A program made the translations under genes and the position numbers. A DNA stretch of 44,086 nucleotides, from positions 1 to 44,086 of the forward strand of contig DVKE01000010.1 of NCBI GenBank assembly GCA_018716225.1, in the 5' to 3' direction. Origin of the DNA: Candidatus Onthousia faecigallinarum. Its GTDB lineage: Bacteria; Bacillota_I; Bacilli_A; RF39; UBA660. The notes below the pieces were generated by a model. That model worked only from the letters and a program-made list of their open reading frames with translations. It made no database searches and was not told where the DNA came from. Below are positions 19,109 through 31,507 of this stretch, piece by piece; the first letter of the stretch is position 1; the number at the start of each line of letters is the position of its first letter.

Positions 19109-20044
19109 ATGCTTAGTGAGGAACAGTTTATTGTACAATCTTTTAATAATGGTTTATTTTATTTAAGAAGTATTCGTGATTATTGTGTTAATATACAATT
19201 ATCTTTTTATAAAAATAATGGGGATTATAGTAGGAGGGCTGAAGCGTTAGCGAAAAGATGCGAGGCTTTATGGCGAGAAATTATAACTGCTACCGAAGGA
19301 TTTGTTCCATCTTCTTCTTTACAATATCAACTTTTTGTAACGAAGTTTACTCTTCCTTGTGAACAGCTTACAGAAAAATTGTTTGGTATTACTTTAGCGA
19401 CTGACATTACAGAAGATCAACTTGAGTTGAAAGCAAAAGATAATTTTGAAAATCCTTCTTTGGAACTTTTAAATCAGGTACAATCTATTAACCAAAAAGC
19501 TTCCTTGCTTGTTGTAGATTTTCTTAATCTAGCATTAGAAATAAAAGATAAATTAATCTCAAACGAACTATTTTCTTATAGTTATCCTTCTCTTTATGAC
19601 TATATGATTGGAAATGTTAGTACTTATCAGAATGTATTGGAGCGGTTAGAGAAAGGAATTGTGGCTGATCCTGTTTATATTACCAATCGGGAATTCAATG
19701 CTAATAGTATGATGTATGCGATATTACTTTTTCTAAGTGGTTTTATCAATACAAGTGAAAAAGACTATTTGGATGAATTAGATAGGTTGATTCCAGCTTA
19801 TTCCCGTCTTCTTATTGATTTTCAAGCGTTACCTCTAAGTCCAGAGAATCAAAGGGCTTTAACGGAAAGAAGTCTTAATTTGGTTCAACAACTTTTGAAA
19901 TTAATGGAAAATATGTTACAAGATTTATTAGAGGCAAATTTATATTTTATTGTGGAACCTTTAATGATTGATCAATTTTATACCGATGTTAATTTTGTTT
20001 CTTATCAATTAAATGAAATTGAAGAAACACAAGAGAATTTTTAG
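19109..20044 (+). CDS. DUF2935-like protein
   Basis: All-helical protein, EEQFIVQSFNNGLFYLRSIRDYCVNI; DUF2935 assignment is by resemblance only. Confidence 0.6.
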   Translation: MLSEEQFIVQSFNNGLFYLRSIRDYCVNIQLSFYKNNGDYSRRAEALAKRCEALWREIITATEGFVPSSSLQYQLFVTKFTLPCEQLTEKLFGITLATDITEDQLELKAKDNFENPSLELLNQVQSINQKASLLVVDFLNLALEIKDKLISNELFSYSYPSLYDYMIGNVSTYQNVLERLEKGIVADPVYITNREFNANSMMYAILLFLSGFINTSEKDYLDELDRLIPAYSRLLIDFQALPLSPENQRALTERSLNLVQQLLKLMENMLQDLLEANLYFIVEPLMIDQFYTDVNFVSYQLNEIEETQENF

Positions 20045-20063
20045 AAGGGAAACCTTCTTTTTT
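20043..20063 (+). terminator. Terminator with GAAA tetraloop
   Basis: AGAAGG-GAAA-CCTTCTTTTTT, overlapping the stop codon of the preceding gene. Confidence 0.75.
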
Positions 20064-20123
20064 CATCTTTTAAACTTTTGTAAGATCTGATACAATGGAA
20101 GTAGGAAATAGAAGGTGTATGAC

Positions 20124-22220
20124 ATGCAATTAGATAAATTAAATGAACAACAAAAAAAAGCGGTCCTTTATCATGATGGACCTCTTCTTATCTTGGCTGG
20201 AGCAGGATCTGGGAAAACACGAGTATTAACGATGAAGATTGCTTATGATATCGAAGAGTTACATGTTTCTCCAAGAGAAATATTAGCGATTACCTTTACC
20301 AATAAAGCGGCAACGGAGATGAAAGGAAGAGTCTATGATTTAATTGGAAGTGCGGCGAAAGAGATTCAAATTTCAACCTTTCACTCTTTTGGTTTAAAAT
20401 TATTAAGAGAAAACTATGATAAATTAGGTTATAAAGCAAATTTTGTAATTATGGATAGTGATGATTCTATTACGATTGTGAAAAAAATATTAAAAGAATT
20501 AAATTATGATCCAAAGATTTATAATCCGAAAGCGATTCGGAATAAAATAAGTAATTGTAAAAATGAATTAATGGCTCCTAAAGATTATGAAAAATATGCC
20601 GTAGGGGATTATGAAAAAGTAGTGTTGGAAGTATTTTATAAATATGAAAATAAATTAAAGACTAGTAATGCTATTGATTTTGATGATTTACTGCTCCTAC
20701 CTATTCGTTTGTTTCGGGAGCATCCTGAGGTGTTACAATATTATCAAGAGCGTTATCGCTATATTTTTATTGATGAGTATCAGGATACGAATGAAGCTCA
20801 ATATATTTTAAGTAAAATGATTAGTGCAAAATATAAAAATATTTGTGTGGTAGGAGATGCCGATCAAGCGATTTATGGCTTTCGAGGAGCTAACTATAAA
20901 AACATTCTAAACTTTGAAAAAGACTATCCTAATGCTTTAAGTATTAAATTAGAGCAGAATTATCGGTCTACTAAAAATATTTTGGATGCTGCAAATTGTG
21001 TGATTCGGCATAATCAAAGTAGGAAAGAAAAGAATCTTTGGTCCTTAAAAGGGAATGGGGAGAAGGTTACTTATTACCGGGCTTATGATGAAAAAGATGA
21101 AGCACATTATGTCGCTCAAGAAATTAAAAAATGTATCAACGAAGATGTGGATTTAAGTGAAATTGCGATTCTTTATCGAACCAATGCTCAGTCCCGAGTA
21201 ATGGAGGAAGAATTACTTAAAAATAGTATTCCTTATCGGATTGTAGGAGGACTTAGTTTCTATGCTAGACGAGAAATTAAAGATTTACTAGCTTATTTAA
21301 AATTAATTTATAATGAAAAAGATGATGTTAGTTTCCTAAGAGTCATTAATACTCCGAAAAGAGGAATTGGGTTAAAGACCATTGAAAAGTTAACTCTAAA
21401 AGCAGAAGAGGAAAACTGTAGTTTGTTTGAAGTGATCACTGGGGGAAAAGAGGAGAGTTTTAAAGACATGATTCTTGAGTTACAGAAAATAGCGAATCAA
21501 GTAACCTTAACGGAGTTGATTGATAAAGTCCTCGATGCTAGTGGTATGAAAAAAGAGCTTGAAAGTGAAAAGAGTCTTGAAGCAGAAATACGGTTAGAGA
21601 ACTTAGAAGAGTTTAAGTCTATTACAAAAGCTTTTGAAGAACGAGAGGGTCTTGTTTCTTTGGAAGATTTCTTGTATGAAGTAAGTCTTGTCAATGATAA
21701 AGAGGAATATAAAGATTCAAGAAATAAAGTGAGTTTAATGACTGTACATTCGGTAAAGGGGCTTGAGTTTGATATTGTCTTTGTCATTGGAATGGAAGAA
21801 GGAATCTTTCCTCATATGAATAGCTTGATGAGTAATAGTGAGATTGAGGAAGAAAGACGTCTTTGTTATGTAGCGATTACAAGAGCCAAAGAAAAACTCT
21901 ATCTTGTAAATGCACGTAGAAGGACATTGTTTGGACGCGATCAAATTAATCCACCTAGTAGATTCTTAGGAGAAATTGATGAGAGGCTATTAGATAGTAA
22001 TGTTCATAAAGATGAGATATTGGAAAAGAAAATAGTGGAAGAAAAAGACGTTTTACGGGATGAAGATGTGGATTACCAAGTAGGAGATTATGTCGTTCAT
22101 GATACTTTTGGAGCTGGAAGAGTCGTGGAAGTAACCAATTCTTTGGTATCGGTTGCTTTTAAGCATCCTTATGGGATTAAAAAATTGATGAAGAATCATA
22201 AAAGTTTGACCAAAGTTTAG
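20124..22220 (+). CDS. pcrA: ATP-dependent DNA helicase PcrA/UvrD
   Basis: LNEQQKKAVLYHDGPLLILAGAGSGKT, DEYQDTNEAQY, VGDADQAIYGFRGANY, LMTVHSVKGLEFDIVFV. Confidence 0.97.
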   Translation: MQLDKLNEQQKKAVLYHDGPLLILAGAGSGKTRVLTMKIAYDIEELHVSPREILAITFTNKAATEMKGRVYDLIGSAAKEIQISTFHSFGLKLLRENYDKLGYKANFVIMDSDDSITIVKKILKELNYDPKIYNPKAIRNKISNCKNELMAPKDYEKYAVGDYEKVVLEVFYKYENKLKTSNAIDFDDLLLLPIRLFREHPEVLQYYQERYRYIFIDEYQDTNEAQYILSKMISAKYKNICVVGDADQAIYGFRGANYKNILNFEKDYPNALSIKLEQNYRSTKNILDAANCVIRHNQSRKEKNLWSLKGNGEKVTYYRAYDEKDEAHYVAQEIKKCINEDVDLSEIAILYRTNAQSRVMEEELLKNSIPYRIVGGLSFYARREIKDLLAYLKLIYNEKDDVSFLRVINTPKRGIGLKTIEKLTLKAEEENCSLFEVITGGKEESFKDMILELQKIANQVTLTELIDKVLDASGMKKELESEKSLEAEIRLENLEEFKSITKAFEEREGLVSLEDFLYEVSLVNDKEEYKDSRNKVSLMTVHSVKGLEFDIVFVIGMEEGIFPHMNSLMSNSEIEEERRLCYVAITRAKEKLYLVNARRRTLFGRDQINPPSRFLGEIDERLLDSNVHKDEILEKKIVEEKDVLRDEDVDYQVGDYVVHDTFGAGRVVEVTNSLVSVAFKHPYGIKKLMKNHKSLTKV

Positions 22221-22233
22221 GAGGGTGAGGGAA

Positions 22234-23024
22234 ATGGAAGAAAAATTAAAACAAAATTATCAATTGTATATTAGTAGAATAAATGGGGGAAGATTAGGGG
22301 GCTCTTTCATTAAATATAATTATACGGGAGGAATTGAAGATTTGATAGAAGTCACACCAACTGCTCTTGCTTCCGTTTTATATTTAATGCCAACGGTTGC
22401 GAATCAATTAGAGTATGGACAAAGATTTGTTTTAAGCTTTAATGAGGAAGAACATGTTTATGAGGCTTATGTCGAAGAAAGAAAGACGGAAGGTCCTTAT
22501 TGTGAGTTTGTTGGTTATGAGACAATTAAAAAAAAGAAGGATCCTACTCTAGCTTGTAGTATGACAAAATTAGAGGAGAGTTCTTTAGCGGAGCATTTTG
22601 ATTCTCCCATTTTAAGAAAAAAAATAAGTCATCATCTTGAAGAGAAAATGAAACAAGGGTATGATTTGTGGATTCGTCATGATGGTATGGGAAAATTGGA
22701 TGCGGCTTTAATTACGATAAAAGAAAATGAAGCTTTTGATTTTATTGGATTAGAGGAAGAAAAGATAAATTTAATACAATCTTTTTCGACTTTAGAAAAA
22801 GAATTATATAAAGGGGGAAGTACGAGGAGTTTTTTGGTTCATTATGATAAAGCTCAAGATGGATTTTATGCTTCTTTAAAGGAAATGAATTACTGCTCGG
22901 ATGGAAGTAATCGTGTTTTTTGGAATCCTTTAGAGGAAGTAGAAGGAAAAAGCTTACAAGGTACTTTTTATTTAATGAATCGAGAGATAAAAAAAGAAAA
23001 TGAGAAAGGAAAGGAATTAAAGAA

Positions 23025-23043
<19 letters not shown>
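22234..23043 (+). CDS. Hypothetical protein between pcrA and the NTP-transferase
   Basis: Intact ORF with AGGAGGGTGAGGG RBS; no recognised family. Confidence 0.7.
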
Positions 23044-25944
<2,901 letters not shown>

Positions 25945-25993
25945 ACTGTTTGTTAAATTCATGCTATACTAAGATTACTTTGAATGGGGTGAG

Positions 25994-26635
25994 ATGATGA
26001 AGAAAAAGAAAAGAAGATTATTGACCGAAGAAGATTTTGCAATTGTGGAGGATCATGTAAAAAAAGTCAAAAAGATTTCAACCATTGTTGTGATTGTTAT
26101 TATTGCACTTGGTTGCTTGATTGGTCTTGACATTATTTTGGTAACAAAAGCCAATATAGGGCCTTTTTTGGCCGTTCGAACCAAAGTTTATGATGATGGC
26201 GGAACGGAAGAGTTTTATGGGATTGGTTATAAAGTTATTAAATATCATCAAGATGAGGGAAGACAAGATACCGTTTTGGGTAGTTGGGGATTAAAATATT
26301 CCGTAACACCGATTGTTACTACTTGTGAAGATCTTGCCTTTGCTTTACGAAATGATTCTTCCGCTTATCAAAATTATCGAGGACAATATATGCAAATCAG
26401 TGGCGTAATTTCTCAAGTTGATATAGAAAATCATCTTATCGTTTTACAATATCTTGATACCGTGGGAGGAGCTTATTCTCTTGATGTAGACTTCTTTATG
26501 GATGATAGTGTGAATCTTTCTGCTTATAAAAAAGGAGATAGAATAATTTTAGTAGGTACTCTTTATGATTATAAAGGAAAAAATGATGATAACAATCGAA
26601 CGGTTTTCTTAAAAAATGGGTTTGTAGCATCTTAA
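25994..26635 (+). CDS. Single-TM protein with OB-fold (tRNA_anti-like) C-terminal region
   Basis: TM near N-terminus; YRGQYMQISGVISQVD...LQYLD...YKKGDRIILVGTLYDYKG. Confidence 0.6.
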   Translation: MMKKKKRRLLTEEDFAIVEDHVKKVKKISTIVVIVIIALGCLIGLDIILVTKANIGPFLAVRTKVYDDGGTEEFYGIGYKVIKYHQDEGRQDTVLGSWGLKYSVTPIVTTCEDLAFALRNDSSAYQNYRGQYMQISGVISQVDIENHLIVLQYLDTVGGAYSLDVDFFMDDSVNLSAYKKGDRIILVGTLYDYKGKNDDNNRTVFLKNGFVAS

Positions 26636-26711
26636 ATTAGTAGAGGAATGCCTTTCCTCATTAAAGACTTAAATATGGATGTAAGCAATTTATTTTTGAT
26701 AGGGTGATAAA

Positions 26712-27299
26712 ATGGGAAAAATTTCAAATGCAATACAAATGTTAAATTATTTGAATACAGGAAATAAATATAGTGTTAAAGAACTTTCTGAAAAAATAGG
26801 TATTACAGAACGAATGATTAGATATTATAAAGCTGAATTAGAGCAAGCAGGAATTCCAATAGAAACTTTTATGGGCCCTAATGGTGGTTATTACATATTA
26901 AATCTTCAAAATCAGTATAATCATTTTAATAAATATGATCTTCAATTATTGGATAATATTAATACAATATTAGAAAAAATCGAATATCAAGATATTGAAA
27001 AATATAAAAAAATAATTAGTAAGATTAAATTCGCTAGTGATATCGAAGAAGAAAAAAGCAAATATTTTTTAGAAAATAGAACTGATAATAGTTCTGAATT
27101 ATATCATATTTTAAATGAGGCAATTTTAAATAATACACCTATAAAAATATTATATAGAAATTTAAATCAAGAATGGCAAGAGCGAGTTATTCATCCTTTA
27201 CAAATATTTAATTATGATAATAAATTTTATGTTACAGCATTTTGCGAATTAAGAGATGATATTAGACATTTTGAAATAAGCAGAATAAAGTTAAACTGA
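26712..27299 (+). CDS. HTH + WYL-domain transcriptional regulator
   Basis: N-terminal HTH (YSVKELSEKIGITERMIRYYKAELEQAGIPIETFMGPNGGYYI) and WYL-like core NTPIKILYRNLNQEWQERVIHPLQIFNYDNKFYVTAFCELRDDIRHFEISRIK. Confidence 0.82.
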   Translation: MGKISNAIQMLNYLNTGNKYSVKELSEKIGITERMIRYYKAELEQAGIPIETFMGPNGGYYILNLQNQYNHFNKYDLQLLDNINTILEKIEYQDIEKYKKIISKIKFASDIEEEKSKYFLENRTDNSSELYHILNEAILNNTPIKILYRNLNQEWQERVIHPLQIFNYDNKFYVTAFCELRDDIRHFEISRIKLN

Positions 27300-27325
27300 A
27301 GAACATTTTAGACACAATATTTCCT

Positions 27326-27333
27326 ACATATGT
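27326..27333. promoter_or_regulatory. Candidate operator palindrome ACATATGT in the WYL-HAD intergenic region
   Basis: Perfect 8-bp palindrome within a looser inverted repeat CACAATAT...ATATGTG (27313-27334), next to an extended -10-like TGTGATAAAAT. Confidence 0.35.
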
Positions 27334-27364
27334 GATAAAATAAACTTATGGATGGTGATAATTT

Positions 27365-27844
27365 ATGTCTAATAGAAAAATATTTCTTGATTTTGATGGA
27401 GTGATCTTTGATACAGAAAAAAGAGTTTTGGAGAGAAAAAATCAAAGACCAGATATTAGTTGGAATGAATTTTTTGAAAAGTTAAATTGGTTTGAATTGT
27501 TGGATGAGTCCGAAGTGATAAATAATGCCATCGAATATATATTAGAGGGACAATCAAAAGCAAAGCAAATTGCAATTTTAACTAAGGTTCATACTTTATT
27601 CGAAATGGAAGCTAAAGTAAAAGCATTAAGAAGCAGAAAAGTAGAAATACCGATATTTTTTGTTCCCCCACATGTGAAAAAAAGTCAAATATATTTACCT
27701 AATAATGGTGAAATTTTAATTGATGATAGTATTAAAAATTTAGTAGATTGGGAACAGAATGGTGGGAGAGGCCTTTATTTTAATGAAGCGTTAGATTCTT
27801 CAACACAATTTGAAACAATAAAATCTTTAAATAAAATTTTATAA
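27365..27844 (+). CDS. HAD-superfamily hydrolase (small, nucleotidase-like)
   Basis: KIFLDFDGVIFDTEKR motif I; AILTKVH motif II; GEILIDDSIKNLVDWEQNGGRGLYF motif IV. Confidence 0.8.
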   Translation: MSNRKIFLDFDGVIFDTEKRVLERKNQRPDISWNEFFEKLNWFELLDESEVINNAIEYILEGQSKAKQIAILTKVHTLFEMEAKVKALRSRKVEIPIFFVPPHVKKSQIYLPNNGEILIDDSIKNLVDWEQNGGRGLYFNEALDSSTQFETIKSLNKIL

Positions 27845-27854
27845 GGTGATATTT

Positions 27855-30191
27855 ATGATTACTGAAGAATTAAAGAAAAACTATGAAAAGGCTTTGGAAC
27901 AAAAGTATAATGCGGTATGTTTTGATATAGATGGTACATTAACAGAAGTTAATTCTACTAAAATAGATCGCCGAATTTTGCCAGTATTAGCTGATATATT
28001 GAAAAGGCATATACCTATAGTTTTCATTACGGGTAGAGGAGAAACTGGCTTAAATGATTTATTAGATGATATTGTTTATGACTTAAAAAATAAATATGGA
28101 GTTACTAAAAAACAATTGTTAAAAATGTATGCACTTACAAATGATGGGGCTAGAATATTTATGACTAGTAGTAATAGTGATCAACTTTTTAATGTTTCTG
28201 AATATATATCTTCCGAAGAAGATTTAATTAAATTAGAAGAATTAAATGATAAGCTTATAAAGCTATTAAAATCTTCTCCGTTAGGAGAATTCTGTAGAGT
28301 CACTTATTCGAAAGATTCTAAAACTAATGTGATATTTAATGTAAGATTATCTACCCTTATTGATAATGAAGAAATTAATAGTAAATTTGTTAATATGATT
28401 AATTCATTGATAGAAAATTCAGAGGATTCAAGTTTAAACTTGACAATAGGTATACATGGTGGTAATCAGGTTTTTCAAATTGGAACTGCAACAAAAGATA
28501 AAGCAATATTAATCGCCGAGCGCATAATGGGTATACCTCAAAATTCAATGTTAAGAATTGGTGATTGTGGAAATAAATATGGAAATGATTATTCTATGTT
28601 AAATTGTCCTCAAGGTTTTAGTGTTGAAAAAACCAGTGGGGATAATGATAAATGTTTTCCTATTATTGAAGAGGGGAAGATTATAACAGGCATAAATGGG
28701 ACTTTAGCTTTGTTAAAACAAGTTAAATTGTTACCTACTATTTGTTTAGAACATGCAATACAAAGTGATTATGCAAAATCATATGCTCAAATAGAAAAGA
28801 AAATGAATCAAGGAAAAAATGATAAGATTTCCTATTTTAATTGTTTAGTTAATAATAAATTTCAGTTAGCAGATGGCATTGGTGGATTGTATGATTCATC
28901 TAGTGGAAGTATAAAGATTCCCATGTATGAATGGATACTTATACCAGACAATAATCCATTAAAACAATTGTGGTTATCAAATAATAACTCTAGTTTGTGT
29001 TATGCAATGTATGATAATCAAAATGTTTTATTGAGAGGTTCGCGGGTATATTATTATTTTTTATCTCAACGAATTCATGATGAAAATACAAGAGAAGACA
29101 TAACTACTAACGAAATGATTTATGATTGGTTAAATAATAATGTTAAATTCTTATCGAAATCTTTAATAGCAATTGATAATATTTTGAATTTAAATGATTT
29201 AAACAATACTAAAATGATTTTAGGATTAACTGATAATGTTAGAAATCTTTTGTTGATTTTATTAAATCAAAAGATAGTTAGTAATGGTGTTGAAAAAAAT
29301 ATTATGTTGAACTTGGAAAAATTACCCAAAGATTCTTTGATTTATAAAATTTATAGTAATTTATTAAAAACAGAAAATTTAATGGAAAAAATCTCATTTC
29401 AGCAAAATTATAAAATTAATTATACTGATATAGATAATTTGATTAAAAATACAATTTCAGTTGTTAATAAATTTAAATTAGAATTTTGTGGTTTTAAGTC
29501 AAAAGAAAATTATTCCAAAGATTTTAGGGCATATAGAGAAATAGATAATTTTGCTGAAAATTTTATTACATGTTATTTAACTGTACAAAAAGATCCGAGC
29601 GTTTTTAATAAGGGAATGTGTGGTTTATGTTATGGCGGCTTGGAATTGCCTATTATAATGAAATCTATAGAAGAGCAAATAGCTGATGTTTCACTCTTAA
29701 AATTCAATAATAGTGTAACGGGTTATTCTAAAAAGCAATCATTAGAATTAAGATTTTTTGATATATTTAAACTTGGCGGAATTGATCTTTTTGAAATCGA
29801 TAAACAAAAAAAATATGTTTTGTTGGATGATAATTTATTAACAGGGAAAACAATGCAATTAGCTATGACAACTCTTTATGATATAGGAATAGATGTTGAA
29901 AAAATAGTGGCGGTTAGGTATCCCAGCGTAAATAGAATTAGTCAAATGTTTATGCCTAAGCATGGTGCTGTTGATTATAGATATTTTTTTGATTTTATAG
30001 AAGGTTTGTATTTTCCTAGCCCTTATAGTTGGAGGGATTCTTTTAGTACCAATCCATATGAGGATTCTTTGGGAGTTTTTGATTTGAATAGAAGAAAAAT
30101 ATTAGAAAGTTTGGCTAAAAATGGTGATTATTCTAAAAAAAGTGAAGTATTACATGTAAAAAGGAAGGTAAAACATGAGAGCAAAAGTTGA
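27855..30191 (+). CDS. Fused HAD phosphatase - phosphoribosyltransferase-like protein
   Basis: N-terminal HAD (AVCFDIDGTLTEVNSTKIDRRILPVL, VFITGRGE, MLRIGDCGNKYGNDYSML); C-terminal PRTase PRPP loop KKYVLLDDNLLTGKTMQLAMTTLYDIGIDVEKIVAVRYP. Confidence 0.8.
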   Translation: MITEELKKNYEKALEQKYNAVCFDIDGTLTEVNSTKIDRRILPVLADILKRHIPIVFITGRGETGLNDLLDDIVYDLKNKYGVTKKQLLKMYALTNDGARIFMTSSNSDQLFNVSEYISSEEDLIKLEELNDKLIKLLKSSPLGEFCRVTYSKDSKTNVIFNVRLSTLIDNEEINSKFVNMINSLIENSEDSSLNLTIGIHGGNQVFQIGTATKDKAILIAERIMGIPQNSMLRIGDCGNKYGNDYSMLNCPQGFSVEKTSGDNDKCFPIIEEGKIITGINGTLALLKQVKLLPTICLEHAIQSDYAKSYAQIEKKMNQGKNDKISYFNCLVNNKFQLADGIGGLYDSSSGSIKIPMYEWILIPDNNPLKQLWLSNNNSSLCYAMYDNQNVLLRGSRVYYYFLSQRIHDENTREDITTNEMIYDWLNNNVKFLSKSLIAIDNILNLNDLNNTKMILGLTDNVRNLLLILLNQKIVSNGVEKNIMLNLEKLPKDSLIYKIYSNLLKTENLMEKISFQQNYKINYTDIDNLIKNTISVVNKFKLEFCGFKSKENYSKDFRAYREIDNFAENFITCYLTVQKDPSVFNKGMCGLCYGGLELPIIMKSIEEQIADVSLLKFNNSVTGYSKKQSLELRFFDIFKLGGIDLFEIDKQKKYVLLDDNLLTGKTMQLAMTTLYDIGIDVEKIVAVRYPSVNRISQMFMPKHGAVDYRYFFDFIEGLYFPSPYSWRDSFSTNPYEDSLGVFDLNRRKILESLAKNGDYSKKSEVLHVKRKVKHESKS

Positions 30192-30852
30192 TGTTGATAA
30201 ATGGAAGCGAAAATTAGCATATGAGACTTTTTCTGATTATGATGATCCATATACTGGTATAGTGACTAAAATTAATGTAACTAATTTAGTTAATTATTGC
30301 AAACAAAATAATATTTCATTTTATGGTTGTATGACATACTTTGTATTAAATTCTATGAGTGCAATTGAAGCTTTTTATTATGGATATGGTAAAGAAGAAA
30401 ATGAAATTTCTGTTTATAAGTATGATGTTTTAGCGGCTACTGCAACAGTTATTAATAAAGAAAATGAGTTGAATTTTACAAGATATATTGAATATAACGA
30501 TGATATTTCAGATTTTATTTTAGATTTTTCCAATGCAACAAAGGATGCGTCTAGGAATTGCCCATATTATAAAATTCCGAATTTGGAAAATATGAATAAA
30601 ATTAATATAACATGTATTCCTTGGGTTTCTTTCTCAAACTTTAAAGACGCTGTTACTTTTCGTGAAAAAAACAGCAAGCCTAAAGTATGTTGGGGAAAAT
30701 ATTATTTACAAGACGATAAGTGCTTTTTAGATATTTCTTTATTGGTCAATCATGCTTTTCAAGATGGATATCATATGGGGGTATTTTTTAATAGTTTGCA
30801 ACAGAATATATATAATTTAGAAATAGAAAAACATTTAGTAAAGGTGAGGTAG
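30175..30852 (+). CDS. Chloramphenicol acetyltransferase-like acyltransferase
   Basis: CAT-type N-terminus KWKRKLAYETFSDYDDPYTGIVTKINVTNLVNYCKQNNISFYGCMTYF; catalytic region LLVNHAFQDGYHMGVFF. Overlaps the upstream gene by 17 bp. Confidence 0.82.
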   Translation: MRAKVDVDKWKRKLAYETFSDYDDPYTGIVTKINVTNLVNYCKQNNISFYGCMTYFVLNSMSAIEAFYYGYGKEENEISVYKYDVLAATATVINKENELNFTRYIEYNDDISDFILDFSNATKDASRNCPYYKIPNLENMNKINITCIPWVSFSNFKDAVTFREKNSKPKVCWGKYYLQDDKCFLDISLLVNHAFQDGYHMGVFFNSLQQNIYNLEIEKHLVKVR

Positions 30853-30856
30853 GTTT

Positions 30857-31495
30857 ATGTTAAAGAAATATTGTAAACTTCAAAGTGATTGTGGCAATAT
30901 CAATTATATTGTGTATTTTCCGGAAGACAGGAAGAAAAATATGCCATTGTTGTTATTTTTGCACGGAATTGGGGAAAGAGGAGATAACATTCAAAATGTT
31001 GAAAAATATGCATTACCCAAATATATGAATCGATTTGATATTCCCTATATTGTTGTAGCTCCTCAATGTACAGCGAATAATTTTTGGGATTATCATTTAC
31101 GAGATGTGGAAAAAGTGTTAGAAGAAGTTTATCAAAAATATCACTATGATAAAGATAGAGTCTGTATTTTGGGAAGTAGTATGGGAGCTTTTGGAGCTTT
31201 TAATTATATCATGTCAAGACCCAACCTATTTAAAGGAATCGTATCCGTATCTGGTGGTATTATGTTGCCGATTCCAGGAACTCTATCTCCTTTAAAGGAA
31301 AAAGCAATTTTAATCTATCATGGGAGTGAGGATGATGTTATTGATGTTCAGAAAAGTGTTGAAGCTTATCATAAACTAGAAGAGATTGGGGCCAAAAAGG
31401 TTGAATTAAAAATTATAGAAAAGGATAATCATTTCTTAACTTCTCATGCTTTTAAAGATAAGTATTTGTATGAGTGGTTGGAAAAAAATATTTAA
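30857..31495 (+). CDS. Alpha/beta hydrolase (esterase/peptidase-like)
   Basis: PLLLFLHGIGERGDN, CILGSSMGAFGAFNYIMSRPNLFKGIVSVSGG (GxSxG), YHGSEDDVIDV, DNHFLTSHAF. Confidence 0.85.
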   Translation: MLKKYCKLQSDCGNINYIVYFPEDRKKNMPLLLFLHGIGERGDNIQNVEKYALPKYMNRFDIPYIVVAPQCTANNFWDYHLRDVEKVLEEVYQKYHYDKDRVCILGSSMGAFGAFNYIMSRPNLFKGIVSVSGGIMLPIPGTLSPLKEKAILIYHGSEDDVIDVQKSVEAYHKLEEIGAKKVELKIIEKDNHFLTSHAFKDKYLYEWLEKNI

Positions 31496-31507
31496 GTAGG
31501 TGGAAAG

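Noticed and set aside
20071-20084. LexA-like box TAAACTTTTGTAAG before pcrA
   Set aside because: Shares AAACTTTTGT with the recA box but the outer CG/CG positions are lost; too weak to call.
21497-21944. Minus-strand ORFs within pcrA
   Set aside because: Antisense to conserved helicase motifs; no RBS.
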